Shown: piece by piece, positions 1 through 5,358 of the stretch
Numbering within the stretch: position 1 is the stretch's first letter
Layout: every line of letters begins with the position of its first letter
NCBI GenBank assembly: GCA_027335515.1
Contig: DAHWHT010000351.1
Span: 1 to 8,295, forward strand
From: Clostridia bacterium
Lineage (GTDB): Bacteria; Bacillota_E; RBS10-35; JAJYVN01
DNA: 8,295 nucleotides
Reading direction: 5' to 3'
Notes under the pieces: model-generated
Told to the model about the DNA's origin: nothing
The model's database searches: none
Seen by the model: the letters and a program-made list of their open reading frames with translations, nothing else
Made by a program: the position numbers and the translations under genes

Positions 1-120
1 CGTGGTCACCGTAGCAGGCGTTGACGCTACCCTGCTCGCAGCGCAAATAAACGGGTCCCCGGCGCAGGTCGCGGCGGATACCTCGGGCAATCTCGGGATC
101 AATGGGACTCTATACGCGGG
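1..120 (+). repeat. In-frame direct repeat, copy 1 (120 bp identical core)
   Basis: Bases 1-120 are identical to bases 199-318, an offset of 198 bp or exactly 66 codons. The match continues to 130/328 with only two mismatches and then decays. Copy 1 is cut by the window edge, so the true unit may be longer. The unit codes for about 40 residues beginning VVTVAGVDATLL. Confidence 0.95.
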
Positions 121-742
121 AGCAGTCTCAGTCCCCTCCGGGCAGTCTTTGTACATCGGCGGGGCTTCGGGGTATACGCAGCTTAGCCAACCAGGCACCG
201 TGGTCACCGTAGCAGGCGTTGACGCTACCCTGCTCGCAGCGCAAATAAACGGGTCCCCGGCGCAGGTCGCGGCGGATACCTCGGGCAATCTCGGGATCAA
301 TGGGACTCTATACGCGGGGGGAGTCTCAGCCTCCACGCTGAAATCAACCGTGGGAACGGGAACGGCACCGCTGTCCGTAGACAGCACAACTCAGGTGCCA
401 AACCTCAACGCTAGCTATGTAGGTGGCTTGAGTGTCGGAAACATATCTGAAGCCCTAACATCAGTCACCCCAGGCACCACAGCCGGCGATGTGTTCATGA
501 CAACATTCCTCGTTGCAGACTCCAGCGGGTACCCAAGCATGCAGGTGGTGTACGTCAGCGGCTACGAAAACGATACGACCACCAGTCAGACCATTCCCTG
601 GCCACAGGCTTTCTCTTACTACGCATATGCGGTTACTAATTCGACTGGGTTGTCTGTGTCTGCGACCACAACTGGCCTCACGATAACCACTCCCGACGAT
701 ACGAGTGTCTTCGAGGGGATGATCTTAGTGATAGGAGCGTGA
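2..742 (+). CDS. Phage tail fibre / adhesin-like protein, C-terminal part (5' end outside window)
   Basis: The reading frame is open from the first base, so this is the C-terminal 246 or so residues of a longer protein. A GTG at position 2 is not credible as the start. The same codon recurs 198 bases later in the middle of the protein, after the residues QPGT, and no ribosome site precedes it. The sequence is rich in Gly, Ala, Ser, Thr and Val, with short beta-type strands. It carries two copies of a 66-residue unit (VTVAGVDATLL, then SGNLGINGTLYAGG), followed by a segment with VPNLNASYVGGLSVGN. That segment resembles the LNA.LLDG-type motifs common in phage tail fibres. The last 110 or so residues are unique and could be the receptor-binding or trimerising tip. 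No catalytic motif is visible. The position just upstream of a lysis region fits a late tail gene. A host surface adhesin cannot be excluded. Confidence 0.6.
   Translation: MVTVAGVDATLLAAQINGSPAQVAADTSGNLGINGTLYAGAVSVPSGQSLYIGGASGYTQLSQPGTVVTVAGVDATLLAAQINGSPAQVAADTSGNLGINGTLYAGGVSASTLKSTVGTGTAPLSVDSTTQVPNLNASYVGGLSVGNISEALTSVTPGTTAGDVFMTTFLVADSSGYPSMQVVYVSGYENDTTTSQTIPWPQAFSYYAYAVTNSTGLSVSATTTGLTITTPDDTSVFEGMILVIGA
199..318 (+). repeat. In-frame direct repeat, copy 2 (120 bp identical core)
   Basis: This is the second copy of the fibre-gene repeat, with no substitution against copy 1 over 120 bp, including third codon positions. Between the copies lies a 78-bp non-repeated spacer (121-198) that completes the 66-codon period. 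Preserved frame and identity point to recent duplication or recombination within the fibre gene. Confidence 0.95.
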
Positions 743-787
743 TGGGGGATCACGACTCGCAGCCCTCGCTGTCCACATCAGCCCCCC

Positions 788-801
788 GCGCCTGAAGGCG
801 C
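788..801 (+). other. Small hairpin upstream of the 820-1047 gene
   Basis: GCGCC at 788-792 and GGCGC at 797-801 form a perfect 5-bp stem around a TGAA tetraloop. It ends three bases before the Shine-Dalgarno sequence at 804. There is no T tract, so it is not an obvious terminator. It may protect or limit the ribosome site, or be incidental in GC-rich DNA. Confidence 0.4.
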
Positions 802-803
802 AG

Positions 804-810
804 AAGGAGA
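804..810 (+). promoter_or_regulatory. Shine-Dalgarno site deciding the ATG 820 start
   Basis: AAGGAGA lies 9 nt before ATG 820. An in-frame GTG at 811 directly abuts this site and so cannot be the start it serves. Confidence 0.7.
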
Positions 811-819
811 GTGCGAAGC

Positions 820-1047
820 ATGGCCCTCGCCACCCCGATCACCCGCACCGGAGTCGTGCAGGCCGTCGCCCAGGGGCAGGCCACCGGCACCGTACAGGTG
901 CAGTTAGCGATCCAGCCGACTACCGCCGCGCCCGCGGCCAACACTGCGCTCACACTGTCCAACGCCGAGTGGAATGCCATCGTCGCCGAGCAGGGCAGCA
1001 GTGGCGCCAGCGGCATCGGCGTCAGCCTCTCCATCACTCTGCAGTGA
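820..1047 (+). CDS. Small hypothetical protein, likely phage structural or accessory
   Basis: This 75-residue protein starts at ATG 820, 9 nt after AAGGAGA. An alternative GTG at 811 sits against the ribosome site and is unlikely. The product is low in charge and rich in Ala, Thr, Val, Gln and Gly. Its alternating pattern (TGTVQVQLAIQP near residue 28, GIGVSLSITLQ at the C-terminus) suggests beta strands. A helix-like LSNAEWNAIVAEQG stretch lies between them. It has no signal peptide, membrane helix or catalytic motif. It sits between the fibre gene and a coiled-coil membrane protein, transcribed in the same direction. I do not recognise the family. A small tail or fibre-associated protein is a positional guess. 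Confidence 0.6.
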   Translation: MALATPITRTGVVQAVAQGQATGTVQVQLAIQPTTAAPAANTALTLSNAEWNAIVAEQGSSGASGIGVSLSITLQ

Positions 1048-1060
1048 GTTCGACGAGGAC

Positions 1061-1067
1061 GGAGGTG
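1061..1067 (+). promoter_or_regulatory. Shine-Dalgarno site deciding the GTG 1076 start
   Basis: GGAGGTG is a near-perfect anti-16S match, 8 nt before GTG 1076. It favours that codon over ATG 1088, which has no comparable site at normal distance. Confidence 0.6.
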
Positions 1068-1075
1068 CCCGAAAG

Positions 1076-1450
1076 GTGCTGGACGGTATGGAAGGGCTTG
1101 CGGCCCGCGTCGGGGAGCACGGCGAGCGTCTTGCGCGACACGACGCGGAGCTGGCGTCGCTGAAGGCGAGCACGAACCGGCTGGAGTCAGCCATTTCCGA
1201 GGTGCGCGGGGAACTGCGCGACACGCGCACGGAGATCAAGACCGAGATGGTGCGTGGCTTTGACCGCATGGAAGCGGCCGTCGGCCGCATCACCACCGAG
1301 GCCCTGTCGGCATTCACCCCAGAGGCGGCGCGCGAGATCGGGAACACACGCGCGGCGGAGGCGAGGGCGAGGGCATGGACTGTGAGCCTGTTGGGCGCGC
1401 TCGTCGCCGCGCTAGGCGTCATCGCCGGGCTGGCGACCCACCTCCTCTGA
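1076..1450 (+). CDS. Coiled-coil protein with C-terminal transmembrane helix (XhlA/holin-accessory-like)
   Basis: The protein has 124 residues from GTG 1076. The frame stays open further left into the previous gene, but the good ribosome site at 1061-1067 selects 1076. ATG 1088 is the alternative. Residues 5-75 are a charged heptad-type region (EHGERLARHDAELASLK, then SEVRGELRDTRTEIKTEM), strongly predicted to be coiled coil. Residues 101-121 (WTVSLLGALVAALGVIAGLA) are a single hydrophobic helix, followed by only three residues. A long coiled coil plus a C-terminal anchor is the layout of XhlA-type haemolysin or holin-accessory proteins of phage lysis modules. I infer that role from layout and position, not from recognised conserved residues. 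Its stop overlaps the most likely start of the next membrane protein. Confidence 0.7.
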   Translation: MLDGMEGLAARVGEHGERLARHDAELASLKASTNRLESAISEVRGELRDTRTEIKTEMVRGFDRMEAAVGRITTEALSAFTPEAAREIGNTRAAEARARAWTVSLLGALVAALGVIAGLATHLL

Positions 1451-1818
1451 CCCTCACCGAACGGGCCTCCACAGCCGTCGTGCGCGTCATCCGACATCCG
1501 CTGTTCGTCCTGGCCTACACCGCAGGCACCGTCTACTGGTGGGCATCGCACCCGCCCTCCGGTGGCTGGACGCAGGCGTTCACCGCCGACGCGTACCCGT
1601 GGCCCGCCTGGACCTCGCTGGCATCCCTGATGGCGCTGTGGATCGAATCGAGCGTGGGCATCGCCCAGTACTACGCCGCGCGGCGCGATGCCGTTCAGGC
1701 CGCGCGGGAGGCCGAACTCATGCGGGCCGTCGCAGCCCAGTCGGACGCCATCGCCGGGATGATCCGGGCCGTCAAGGCGTGGACCGATCGGCAGGAGGGG
1801 AGGGAACGGGATGGGTGA
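1447..1818 (+). CDS. Two-helix membrane protein, DUF1003-like
   Basis: The start is uncertain. The frame is open from at least ATG 1375. The stretch encoded before 1447 is Arg-rich and is probably only the shifted reading of the preceding membrane helix. CTG 1447 overlaps the previous stop (CTGA) and would give TLTERAST at the N-terminus. GTG 1480 is the shorter option, and neither has a strong ribosome site. From 1447 the protein has 123 residues. Residues 17-34 are helix 1, ending in YWW. Residues 54-74 are helix 2, preceded by DAYPWPAW and followed by QYYAARRDAVQAAREAELMRAV. The order (an L.L.ER segment, helix, D.YP, helix, then an R-D-rich amphipathic helix) resembles DUF1003 or small permease-like membrane proteins. 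In this setting it could be a holin or an inner-membrane lysis or exclusion protein. The stop overlaps the HNH gene start by 8 nt, suggesting translational coupling. Confidence 0.6.
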   Translation: MTLTERASTAVVRVIRHPLFVLAYTAGTVYWWASHPPSGGWTQAFTADAYPWPAWTSLASLMALWIESSVGIAQYYAARRDAVQAAREAELMRAVAAQSDAIAGMIRAVKAWTDRQEGRERDG

Positions 1819-2287
1819 GACTGAGCCACGCATCATCACGCGCACCATCCGCGAAACCGTCATCGACCCTGCCCACGCGCAGCGGACGGAAACCCCCGAG
1901 TTTCGCACCACCAAGAAGCGCCTGCGCGCCGACGGCCACTACCGCTGCTACATCTGCGGGACCACCGACGGAATCCAGGTCCACCACAGGGCGGCGGAGT
2001 GGATGTTTGCGGCCGACGTGGACTACGCGCTTCTCAAAGACTTCTGCGAAGAGTGGGACATCTACGGCTACGGACGGTTGCTGCGGGCGCAGCCGATCAC
2101 GTCCGTCGATGATGTGCGCAACGCAATGGCCCTCTGCGTGGGCCACCACATCGGCGTCGATCACGCTGACGGCGGCAGCGGGACCGGCATCCACGAGATG
2201 ACCTTCCCCGCATGGATCATGCAGAAGCTCGCCCGTCATGGCGCCGACCCTGTCCCCCAAGACGGACAGTCCGCGCCGCAACCGTGA
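1811..2287 (+). CDS. HNH endonuclease
   Basis: The protein has 158 residues. ATG 1811 is preceded by a purine-rich AGGAGGGGAGGG tract at 1793-1804 and overlaps the previous stop. The HNH core is clear. C46-x2-C49 (RCYICG) and C109-x2-H112 supply the zinc-ribbon ligands. H58-H59 (VHHRAAEW) holds the general-base His. N104 and H113 follow the usual N...LC..HH layout. About 45 residues are inserted between the two halves, including an aromatic and acidic DFCEEWDIYGYG stretch. The family cleaves DNA with one bound metal ion. In phages such genes are homing nucleases, packaging-associated nickases or free-standing nucleases. This one sits inside the lysis region, far from any visible terminase, so a homing or mobile type is plausible. 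The first 40 residues are polar and basic, and the C-terminal 15 are Pro/Gln-rich and look disordered. Confidence 0.85.
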   Translation: MGETEPRIITRTIRETVIDPAHAQRTETPEFRTTKKRLRADGHYRCYICGTTDGIQVHHRAAEWMFAADVDYALLKDFCEEWDIYGYGRLLRAQPITSVDDVRNAMALCVGHHIGVDHADGGSGTGIHEMTFPAWIMQKLARHGADPVPQDGQSAPQP

Positions 2288-2292
2288 TCCCC

Positions 2293-2303
2293 AAGGGGTG
2301 AGG
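2293..2303 (+). promoter_or_regulatory. Strong Shine-Dalgarno for the 20-codon ORF
   Basis: AAGGGGTGAGG lies in the 18-nt gap after the HNH stop, ending 2 nt before ATG 2306. Its GGGGTG portion is at normal spacing. A purine-rich site this good before so short a frame is the main evidence that the frame is translated. Confidence 0.5.
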
Positions 2304-2305
2304 TC

Positions 2306-2368
2306 ATGGCTCTCACGGTGGAGCAAAGGCGGCGCGCGCAACAGTTACGGGCGGAGGGCTATGGATAA
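2306..2368 (+). CDS. 20-residue peptide ORF: leader or truncated HTH gene
   Basis: The frame runs from ATG 2306 to TAA 2366-2368 and encodes MALTVEQRRRAQQLRAEGYG. It has a good ribosome site and starts 18 nt after the HNH stop. Its TAA overlaps the next gene's ATG by 8 nt (ATGGATAA), an arrangement that allows translational coupling. The peptide resembles the first helices of resolvase- or terminase-small-subunit-type HTH domains (T.EQR..A..LRAEG). It stops where the recognition helices would begin. It may be a coupling leader, or the remnant of a truncated HTH gene. The continuing sequence shows no HTH remainder in any frame that I can see. Confidence 0.4.
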   Translation: MALTVEQRRRAQQLRAEGYG

Positions 2369-2678
2369 ACCACGCAACACGCTCCCTACGCATGTCGATC
2401 TGGCCACAGCAATGTGCCACAGTTTGTCGCTGGAGGACCACTCGGCCATGGCGCCAGACCTCGGGCCTGGCGACTACGGGGCTGGTTGGGTTACGCGCGA
2501 AAGCGCTATCCGATTAGCGGAACAACTACTTCTGGACGCGCAAGCACTGCCAGCGGAGTCCCTCAAGCGCACGCGCCGTATGGCGCATGACCAGGGATAC
2601 GAGGCGGGGTGGCGAGCGTGCCGACGTATATACGGACCAATTTTTCAGGGGCTGCGCCGGTGCGGAATACGTCGCTGA
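2361..2678 (+). CDS. Hypothetical protein
   Basis: The protein has 105 residues from ATG 2361. GGAGGG at 2353-2358 is closer than usual to the start, but coupling to the preceding 20-codon frame would compensate. The frame is open further left inside the HNH gene, and that part is treated as non-coding. The sequence has an N-terminal polar region and a likely helix (ESAIRLAEQLLLDAQALP). A basic C-terminus with regularly spaced aromatic and Arg residues (YEAGWRACRRIYGPIFQGLRRCGIRR from about residue 80, here split as YEAGWRACRR and IYGPIFQGLRRC) follows. Codon choice is less GC-biased than in its neighbours. It has no membrane segment or catalytic motif, and I do not recognise a family. It precedes the lysin gene by 43 nt in the same direction. 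Confidence 0.5.
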   Translation: MDKPRNTLPTHVDLATAMCHSLSLEDHSAMAPDLGPGDYGAGWVTRESAIRLAEQLLLDAQALPAESLKRTRRMAHDQGYEAGWRACRRIYGPIFQGLRRCGIRR

Positions 2679-2708
2679 GGCAGCGCCACCAACTTCGCCC
2701 AGATCACC

Positions 2709-2716
2709 AGGAGGTG
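2709..2716 (+). promoter_or_regulatory. Shine-Dalgarno site deciding the ATG 2722 start
   Basis: AGGAGGTG is a perfect anti-16S match 5 nt before ATG 2722. The lysin frame is open for 45 further codons upstream from 2587, but those codons overlap the preceding gene. This site marks the real start. Confidence 0.85.
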
Positions 2717-2721
2717 TAGGC

Positions 2722-4488
2722 ATGCCTCAACTCTTTTTGGATTCCACCGGAGATCCCCGCGTGCTCATCCCCGCCGCCGAAGCTGCCCTTGGTCGCCATG
2801 TGGACGGCTGGATCGCGGCCGTGGGCGGGGCCTACCCCACCCCGGCTGCGGCTATCCAGTGGGTCCGCGCCTCCGGCCGCGCCATCGCCGCCTACTGGGA
2901 GGACCTGACGCCCGAAGAGGCGGCCGGGTCGTACCAGCGCGGCCACCTCTGCGCCCAGGCGGCCATAGCGGCGGCGCAGGCTATGTCCTTGACTTCGTGC
3001 GTGCGGCTGTATGTCGGTATCGAGGCTGGCTGGAGCCCGTCCGCCGAGTTCCTGACCGGGTGGGCCGACGGACAGACGGCCGGCCCATACCACGGCAGCG
3101 GCGGCGTCTACGGCAACCCGTACTCCGTCGCCATGCAGAACGCGCTCGCGGCGGCCCGCGCGGCGAACGGCAACGCGGCGCAGATGCCCCTGTGGAGTGC
3201 GGAGCCCGAGCCCGGCGGTGCGCCCGCGGTCCCCGAGTGGGGGGCAGCAACCTGCGCTGGCGCAACCGTAAGCATGTGGCAGTGGCAAGAGGACTGGCAA
3301 ACGGGCCAGGGCGCGACCGATCTTGACCTCGTGGCCGACGGCGCGGACGGCATCTGGGAGCCGCCGACGCCTGGCACATTCTCCGATGTGGCGTCAGCCC
3401 GCTGGTCGGCCGCCGACATCGCCGCGGCGGCGAAGGCGGGCATCGTCACTGGCTATCCCGACGGCACGTTCCGTCCGACCGGCCCCCTGACGCGGGAACA
3501 GGGCGCCGTGCTGGCCGTGCGCACGCTGGAAGTGGCGAGGGGGCAGCCGGTGACGGCCCGGCGCGTCTACGGCGCCCACCCGTCGCGCCCGGTTGCCAGC
3601 CTGGCACACCACTCCGCGTGGACCGCGACCACGGCGTCCATCCCTGCTGAGTACCAGGACCCTATCGTCGCCAACTGGCTCCCGGTGGAGGACCAGAGCC
3701 AGTCGCTCGAATGCGTGGCCTTCGCCTCCACGGAAATCCGCCACTGCTGGGCCGAGAAACTGACTGGCGACCCCGCCAAGGCACCAATGCTCTCCGCACC
3801 ATACCTGTACGCCAGGGCGCACCAGATGTCCGGCAGCACGACGGAAGGCCTGACGGGCATAGAGGCGATGCAGGCCCTGAAGCAGTACGGCGTGTGCCTC
3901 TGGGCCTCGGACCCCCTGCCGCCTGGCGGGGAGCCGCTGGGCGGCGCCATCGTCAACAGTCCTGCGTCCCTGGACGCGGAGGCCGCGCAGTGGCGCATCA
4001 GCGCCTACGGCCCAGTGGACCCCGGCAACATCGCGGAGATGCAGCAGGCGATCATGCACGCCCCGATTCTCGTCGCCCTCCCGGTCCCATTCGGCGGCGG
4101 CGGCATAGAGAACCCGATCCCAGACGGGCGCGGCGGGTACAACGTCCTCTGGCCCCCGCAGGCGCAGGTGTCGGGCGGTCACGCCGTGATGCTCTACGGC
4201 TGGAAGACCGACGCCAGCGGGAAGGTCTGGTGGCGCCTTCGCAACTCGTGGGGGGCGTCGTGGGCCGAGCAGGGGAACGCCTGGCTCGACAGCGTGCACC
4301 CGATCTGGGAGGCCTGGAGCATTACCTGCGCCCCGGTCAACCCCGCCTGCCTCGCCCTCGCCCAGCAGGTCCAGCAGTTGCAGGCATTCCTCGCTGACTA
4401 CCCGGCTATCCCCGACGCCCACAAGCAAGCCCTCCAGGCGTCCATCGCATCGGCGCAGGCGCAGCAGAAGACGCTGGGGTGCGCGTAG
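2722..4488 (+). CDS. Multidomain lysin-like protein: DUF1906/GH25-like domain + SLH repeat + papain-family (C1A) peptidase
   Basis: The protein has 588 residues from ATG 2722, behind a perfect ribosome site, and no signal peptide. Residues 1-213 resemble the DUF1906/Rv2525c glycoside-hydrolase-like fold. Visible landmarks are AIAAYWEDLTPEEAAGSYQRG, split at 55-64 and 65-74, then LYVGIEAG with E101 at the usual acidic position. GVYGNPY (128-134), MPLWSAEPE, MWQWQEDW and DLDLVADG (200-207) follow. Residues 219-270 are one SLH repeat (FSDVASARWSA, GIVTGYPDGTFRP, LTREQ). Residues 307-536 form a C1A peptidase. Q325 is the oxyanion Gln and C331 the nucleophile, with the same six-residue offset as papain Q19/C25. 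H487 (SGGHAVMLYGW) and N508 (RNSWGASW) complete the triad. The last 45 residues form an amphipathic, Gln-rich helix pair. By family, the first domain acts on or binds cell-wall glycan, SLH binds cell-wall polymer and C1A cuts peptide bonds. Position near a holin supports a lysin role. A virion-bound or secreted surface enzyme is the alternative. Confidence 0.8.
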   Translation: MPQLFLDSTGDPRVLIPAAEAALGRHVDGWIAAVGGAYPTPAAAIQWVRASGRAIAAYWEDLTPEEAAGSYQRGHLCAQAAIAAAQAMSLTSCVRLYVGIEAGWSPSAEFLTGWADGQTAGPYHGSGGVYGNPYSVAMQNALAAARAANGNAAQMPLWSAEPEPGGAPAVPEWGAATCAGATVSMWQWQEDWQTGQGATDLDLVADGADGIWEPPTPGTFSDVASARWSAADIAAAAKAGIVTGYPDGTFRPTGPLTREQGAVLAVRTLEVARGQPVTARRVYGAHPSRPVASLAHHSAWTATTASIPAEYQDPIVANWLPVEDQSQSLECVAFASTEIRHCWAEKLTGDPAKAPMLSAPYLYARAHQMSGSTTEGLTGIEAMQALKQYGVCLWASDPLPPGGEPLGGAIVNSPASLDAEAAQWRISAYGPVDPGNIAEMQQAIMHAPILVALPVPFGGGGIENPIPDGRGGYNVLWPPQAQVSGGHAVMLYGWKTDASGKVWWRLRNSWGASWAEQGNAWLDSVHPIWEAWSITCAPVNPACLALAQQVQQLQAFLADYPAIPDAHKQALQASIASAQAQQKTLGCA

Positions 4489-4498
4489 GGGCTGGGCG

Positions 4499-4738
4499 TC
4501 AGGACGACGGCCGCGCCTCCCGGGCCAGCTCGCGCCGAAGCGCCTTCCCGCCTTGCTGGACGACCTTGGCCTTCCGCATGAGCTCGGCCCAGGCGTCGGC
4601 CCCGTACCGTCGCCGCGCCCAAGCATAGGAGATGCCCAACTCCTGGGCCATTGCCTCCATATTACGGCGATGCATCTCCTTCAGCTCCCGCAGCTCCTCG
4701 GGAGTCAACTCCGGCGCCAACCTCACGACCTTGCCCAC
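4499..4738 (-). CDS. Small HTH-like DNA-binding protein (antisense to the lysis block)
   Basis: The protein has 79 residues, read leftwards from GTG 4736-4738. A GGAGGG lies about 5 nt upstream on the minus strand, which supports real translation. The product is basic and helical, with PELTPEELRELKEMHRRN and then EAMAQELGISYAWARRRYG at about 28-46. This fits a helix-turn-helix whose turn is ELGIS. The C-terminus (KALRRELAREARPSS) is Arg-rich. It converges on the lysin gene with a 10-nt gap and diverges from the holin gene across 94 nt. It is therefore placed to regulate its neighbours, or its transcript may read against the lysin 3' end. It could be a small regulator or a terminase-small-subunit-like fragment. 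The HTH assignment is by pattern only. Confidence 0.6.
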   Translation of the reverse strand: MGKVVRLAPELTPEELRELKEMHRRNMEAMAQELGISYAWARRRYGADAWAELMRKAKVVQQGGKALRRELAREARPSS

Positions 4739-4832
4739 CGATCCCTCCGAACCCGTTCTCGTCGCCCCTACCCCATTCGGTGAGCCGACTGCATTGCCTC
4801 GGCCTCACAGACCCCCGAAGGAGGCGATCCCG
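4739..4832. other. Divergent intergenic region between the HTH gene and the holin gene
   Basis: This 94-bp gap lies between two divergent starts and must hold both ribosome sites: GGAGGG read leftwards near 4744-4749, and AAGGAGG at 4818-4824. Any promoter for the leftward gene should also lie here or within the start of the holin gene. I see no convincing -35/-10 pair in either direction. Confidence 0.4.
4818..4824 (+). promoter_or_regulatory. Shine-Dalgarno site deciding the TTG 4833 holin start
   Basis: AAGGAGG lies 8 nt before TTG 4833. The frame is open for 67 further codons to the left, but those codons overlap the opposing HTH gene and lack such a site. Confidence 0.75.
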
Positions 4833-5357
4833 TTGACGACCCTGCCGTTTTCCCTGGCGACGGCCTCTGGGCGCTTGATGAACCTGCTCTTCGTCCTGGT
4901 GTTCGTCCTTGGCCCCATCGCCTACAAGTGGGGGACGCAGCGGCAGGCGGCGGCGCTTGCCTTCTACCGCGCCCACACCACGGCACAGCAGCGCACCGTC
5001 CTCGACGGCCTGGCGAAGGACGCCGCTGCGTGGGCCGAACGCTTCGCCAGCAGCCCTGCCGGCGAACAGAAGATGAAACAGGCCATCGCGTTCGTGCAGG
5101 CGGCGCTGAAGACCCGCGGCATCACCCTCGATGTGCAGGAGATCATCGGCGCGATCCAGTCCGCAGTCGCGGCGGCTAAGGTCGCCGGCGTCCTGGCGGC
5201 AGCCGGCCCCACCCTAGCCGTCCAACCCACGCCGGCGCCGATCATCCCTCCGCGCCCGACGCCGCCGGCACCAGCACCAGCACCGAAGCCCGCGACCGTT
5301 CCTGTCGCGCCTGGTGGACCATCGGTGAATGTCCCGGTGACGGTGGCCCAGGCCTGA
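4833..5357 (+). CDS. Phage holin, LL-H family
   Basis: The protein has 174 residues from TTG 4833, behind a strong ribosome site. Residues 13-32 (GRLMNLLFVLVFVLGPIAYK) are the only membrane helix, close to the N-terminus. Residues 55-115 form the soluble helical part, with the pattern LAKDAAAWAER, then GEQKMKQAIAFVQAALKTRGITLD and EEIIGAI-like VQEIIGAIQSAV. This is the signature of LL-H-type holins: a helix followed by AV.AAEQ...G..KK..A...L...G..L....I...IE.AV. Residues 125-170 are a Pro/Ala-rich tail (PTPAPIIPPRPTPPAPAPAP) that is longer than usual. Family members control the timing of lysis by permeabilising the membrane so that the lysin can reach the wall. The gene is 344 nt downstream of the lysin and ends 20 nt before a strong terminator. 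Confidence 0.8.
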   Translation: MTTLPFSLATASGRLMNLLFVLVFVLGPIAYKWGTQRQAAALAFYRAHTTAQQRTVLDGLAKDAAAWAERFASSPAGEQKMKQAIAFVQAALKTRGITLDVQEIIGAIQSAVAAAKVAGVLAAAGPTLAVQPTPAPIIPPRPTPPAPAPAPKPATVPVAPGGPSVNVPVTVAQA

Positions 5358-5358
5358 C

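Noticed and set aside
1..328. Possible CRISPR-like array
   Set aside because: There are only two repeat units, they are 120 bp long and in frame with a coding region, and the spacing fits a protein repeat.
904..1914. Long open frame on the minus strand (about 336 codons)
   Set aside because: It lies antisense to four tightly packed plus-strand genes with good ribosome sites and recognisable domains. Its translation is Arg/Pro/Ser-rich without any motif, as expected of GC-rich antisense frames.
2306..2678. Programmed frameshift joining the 20-codon ORF to the following gene
   Set aside because: There is no slippery sequence at the junction, and the downstream protein does not continue the HTH-like pattern. 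Translational coupling explains the overlap more simply.
2587..2721. N-terminal extension of the lysin frame
   Set aside because: It overlaps the preceding gene and gives an Arg/Pro-rich stretch. The perfect Shine-Dalgarno at 2709-2716 places the start at 2722.
3394..4626. Long minus-strand frame (about 410 codons) opposite the peptidase domain
   Set aside because: It mirrors the C1A and SLH coding region, whose plus-strand motifs are unambiguous. The minus product is low-complexity Arg/Gly/Ala sequence.
4632..4832. N-terminal extension of the holin frame
   Set aside because: It is antisense to the HTH gene and Ser/Pro/Arg-rich. AAGGAGG at 4818-4824 places the start at TTG 4833, directly before the membrane helix.
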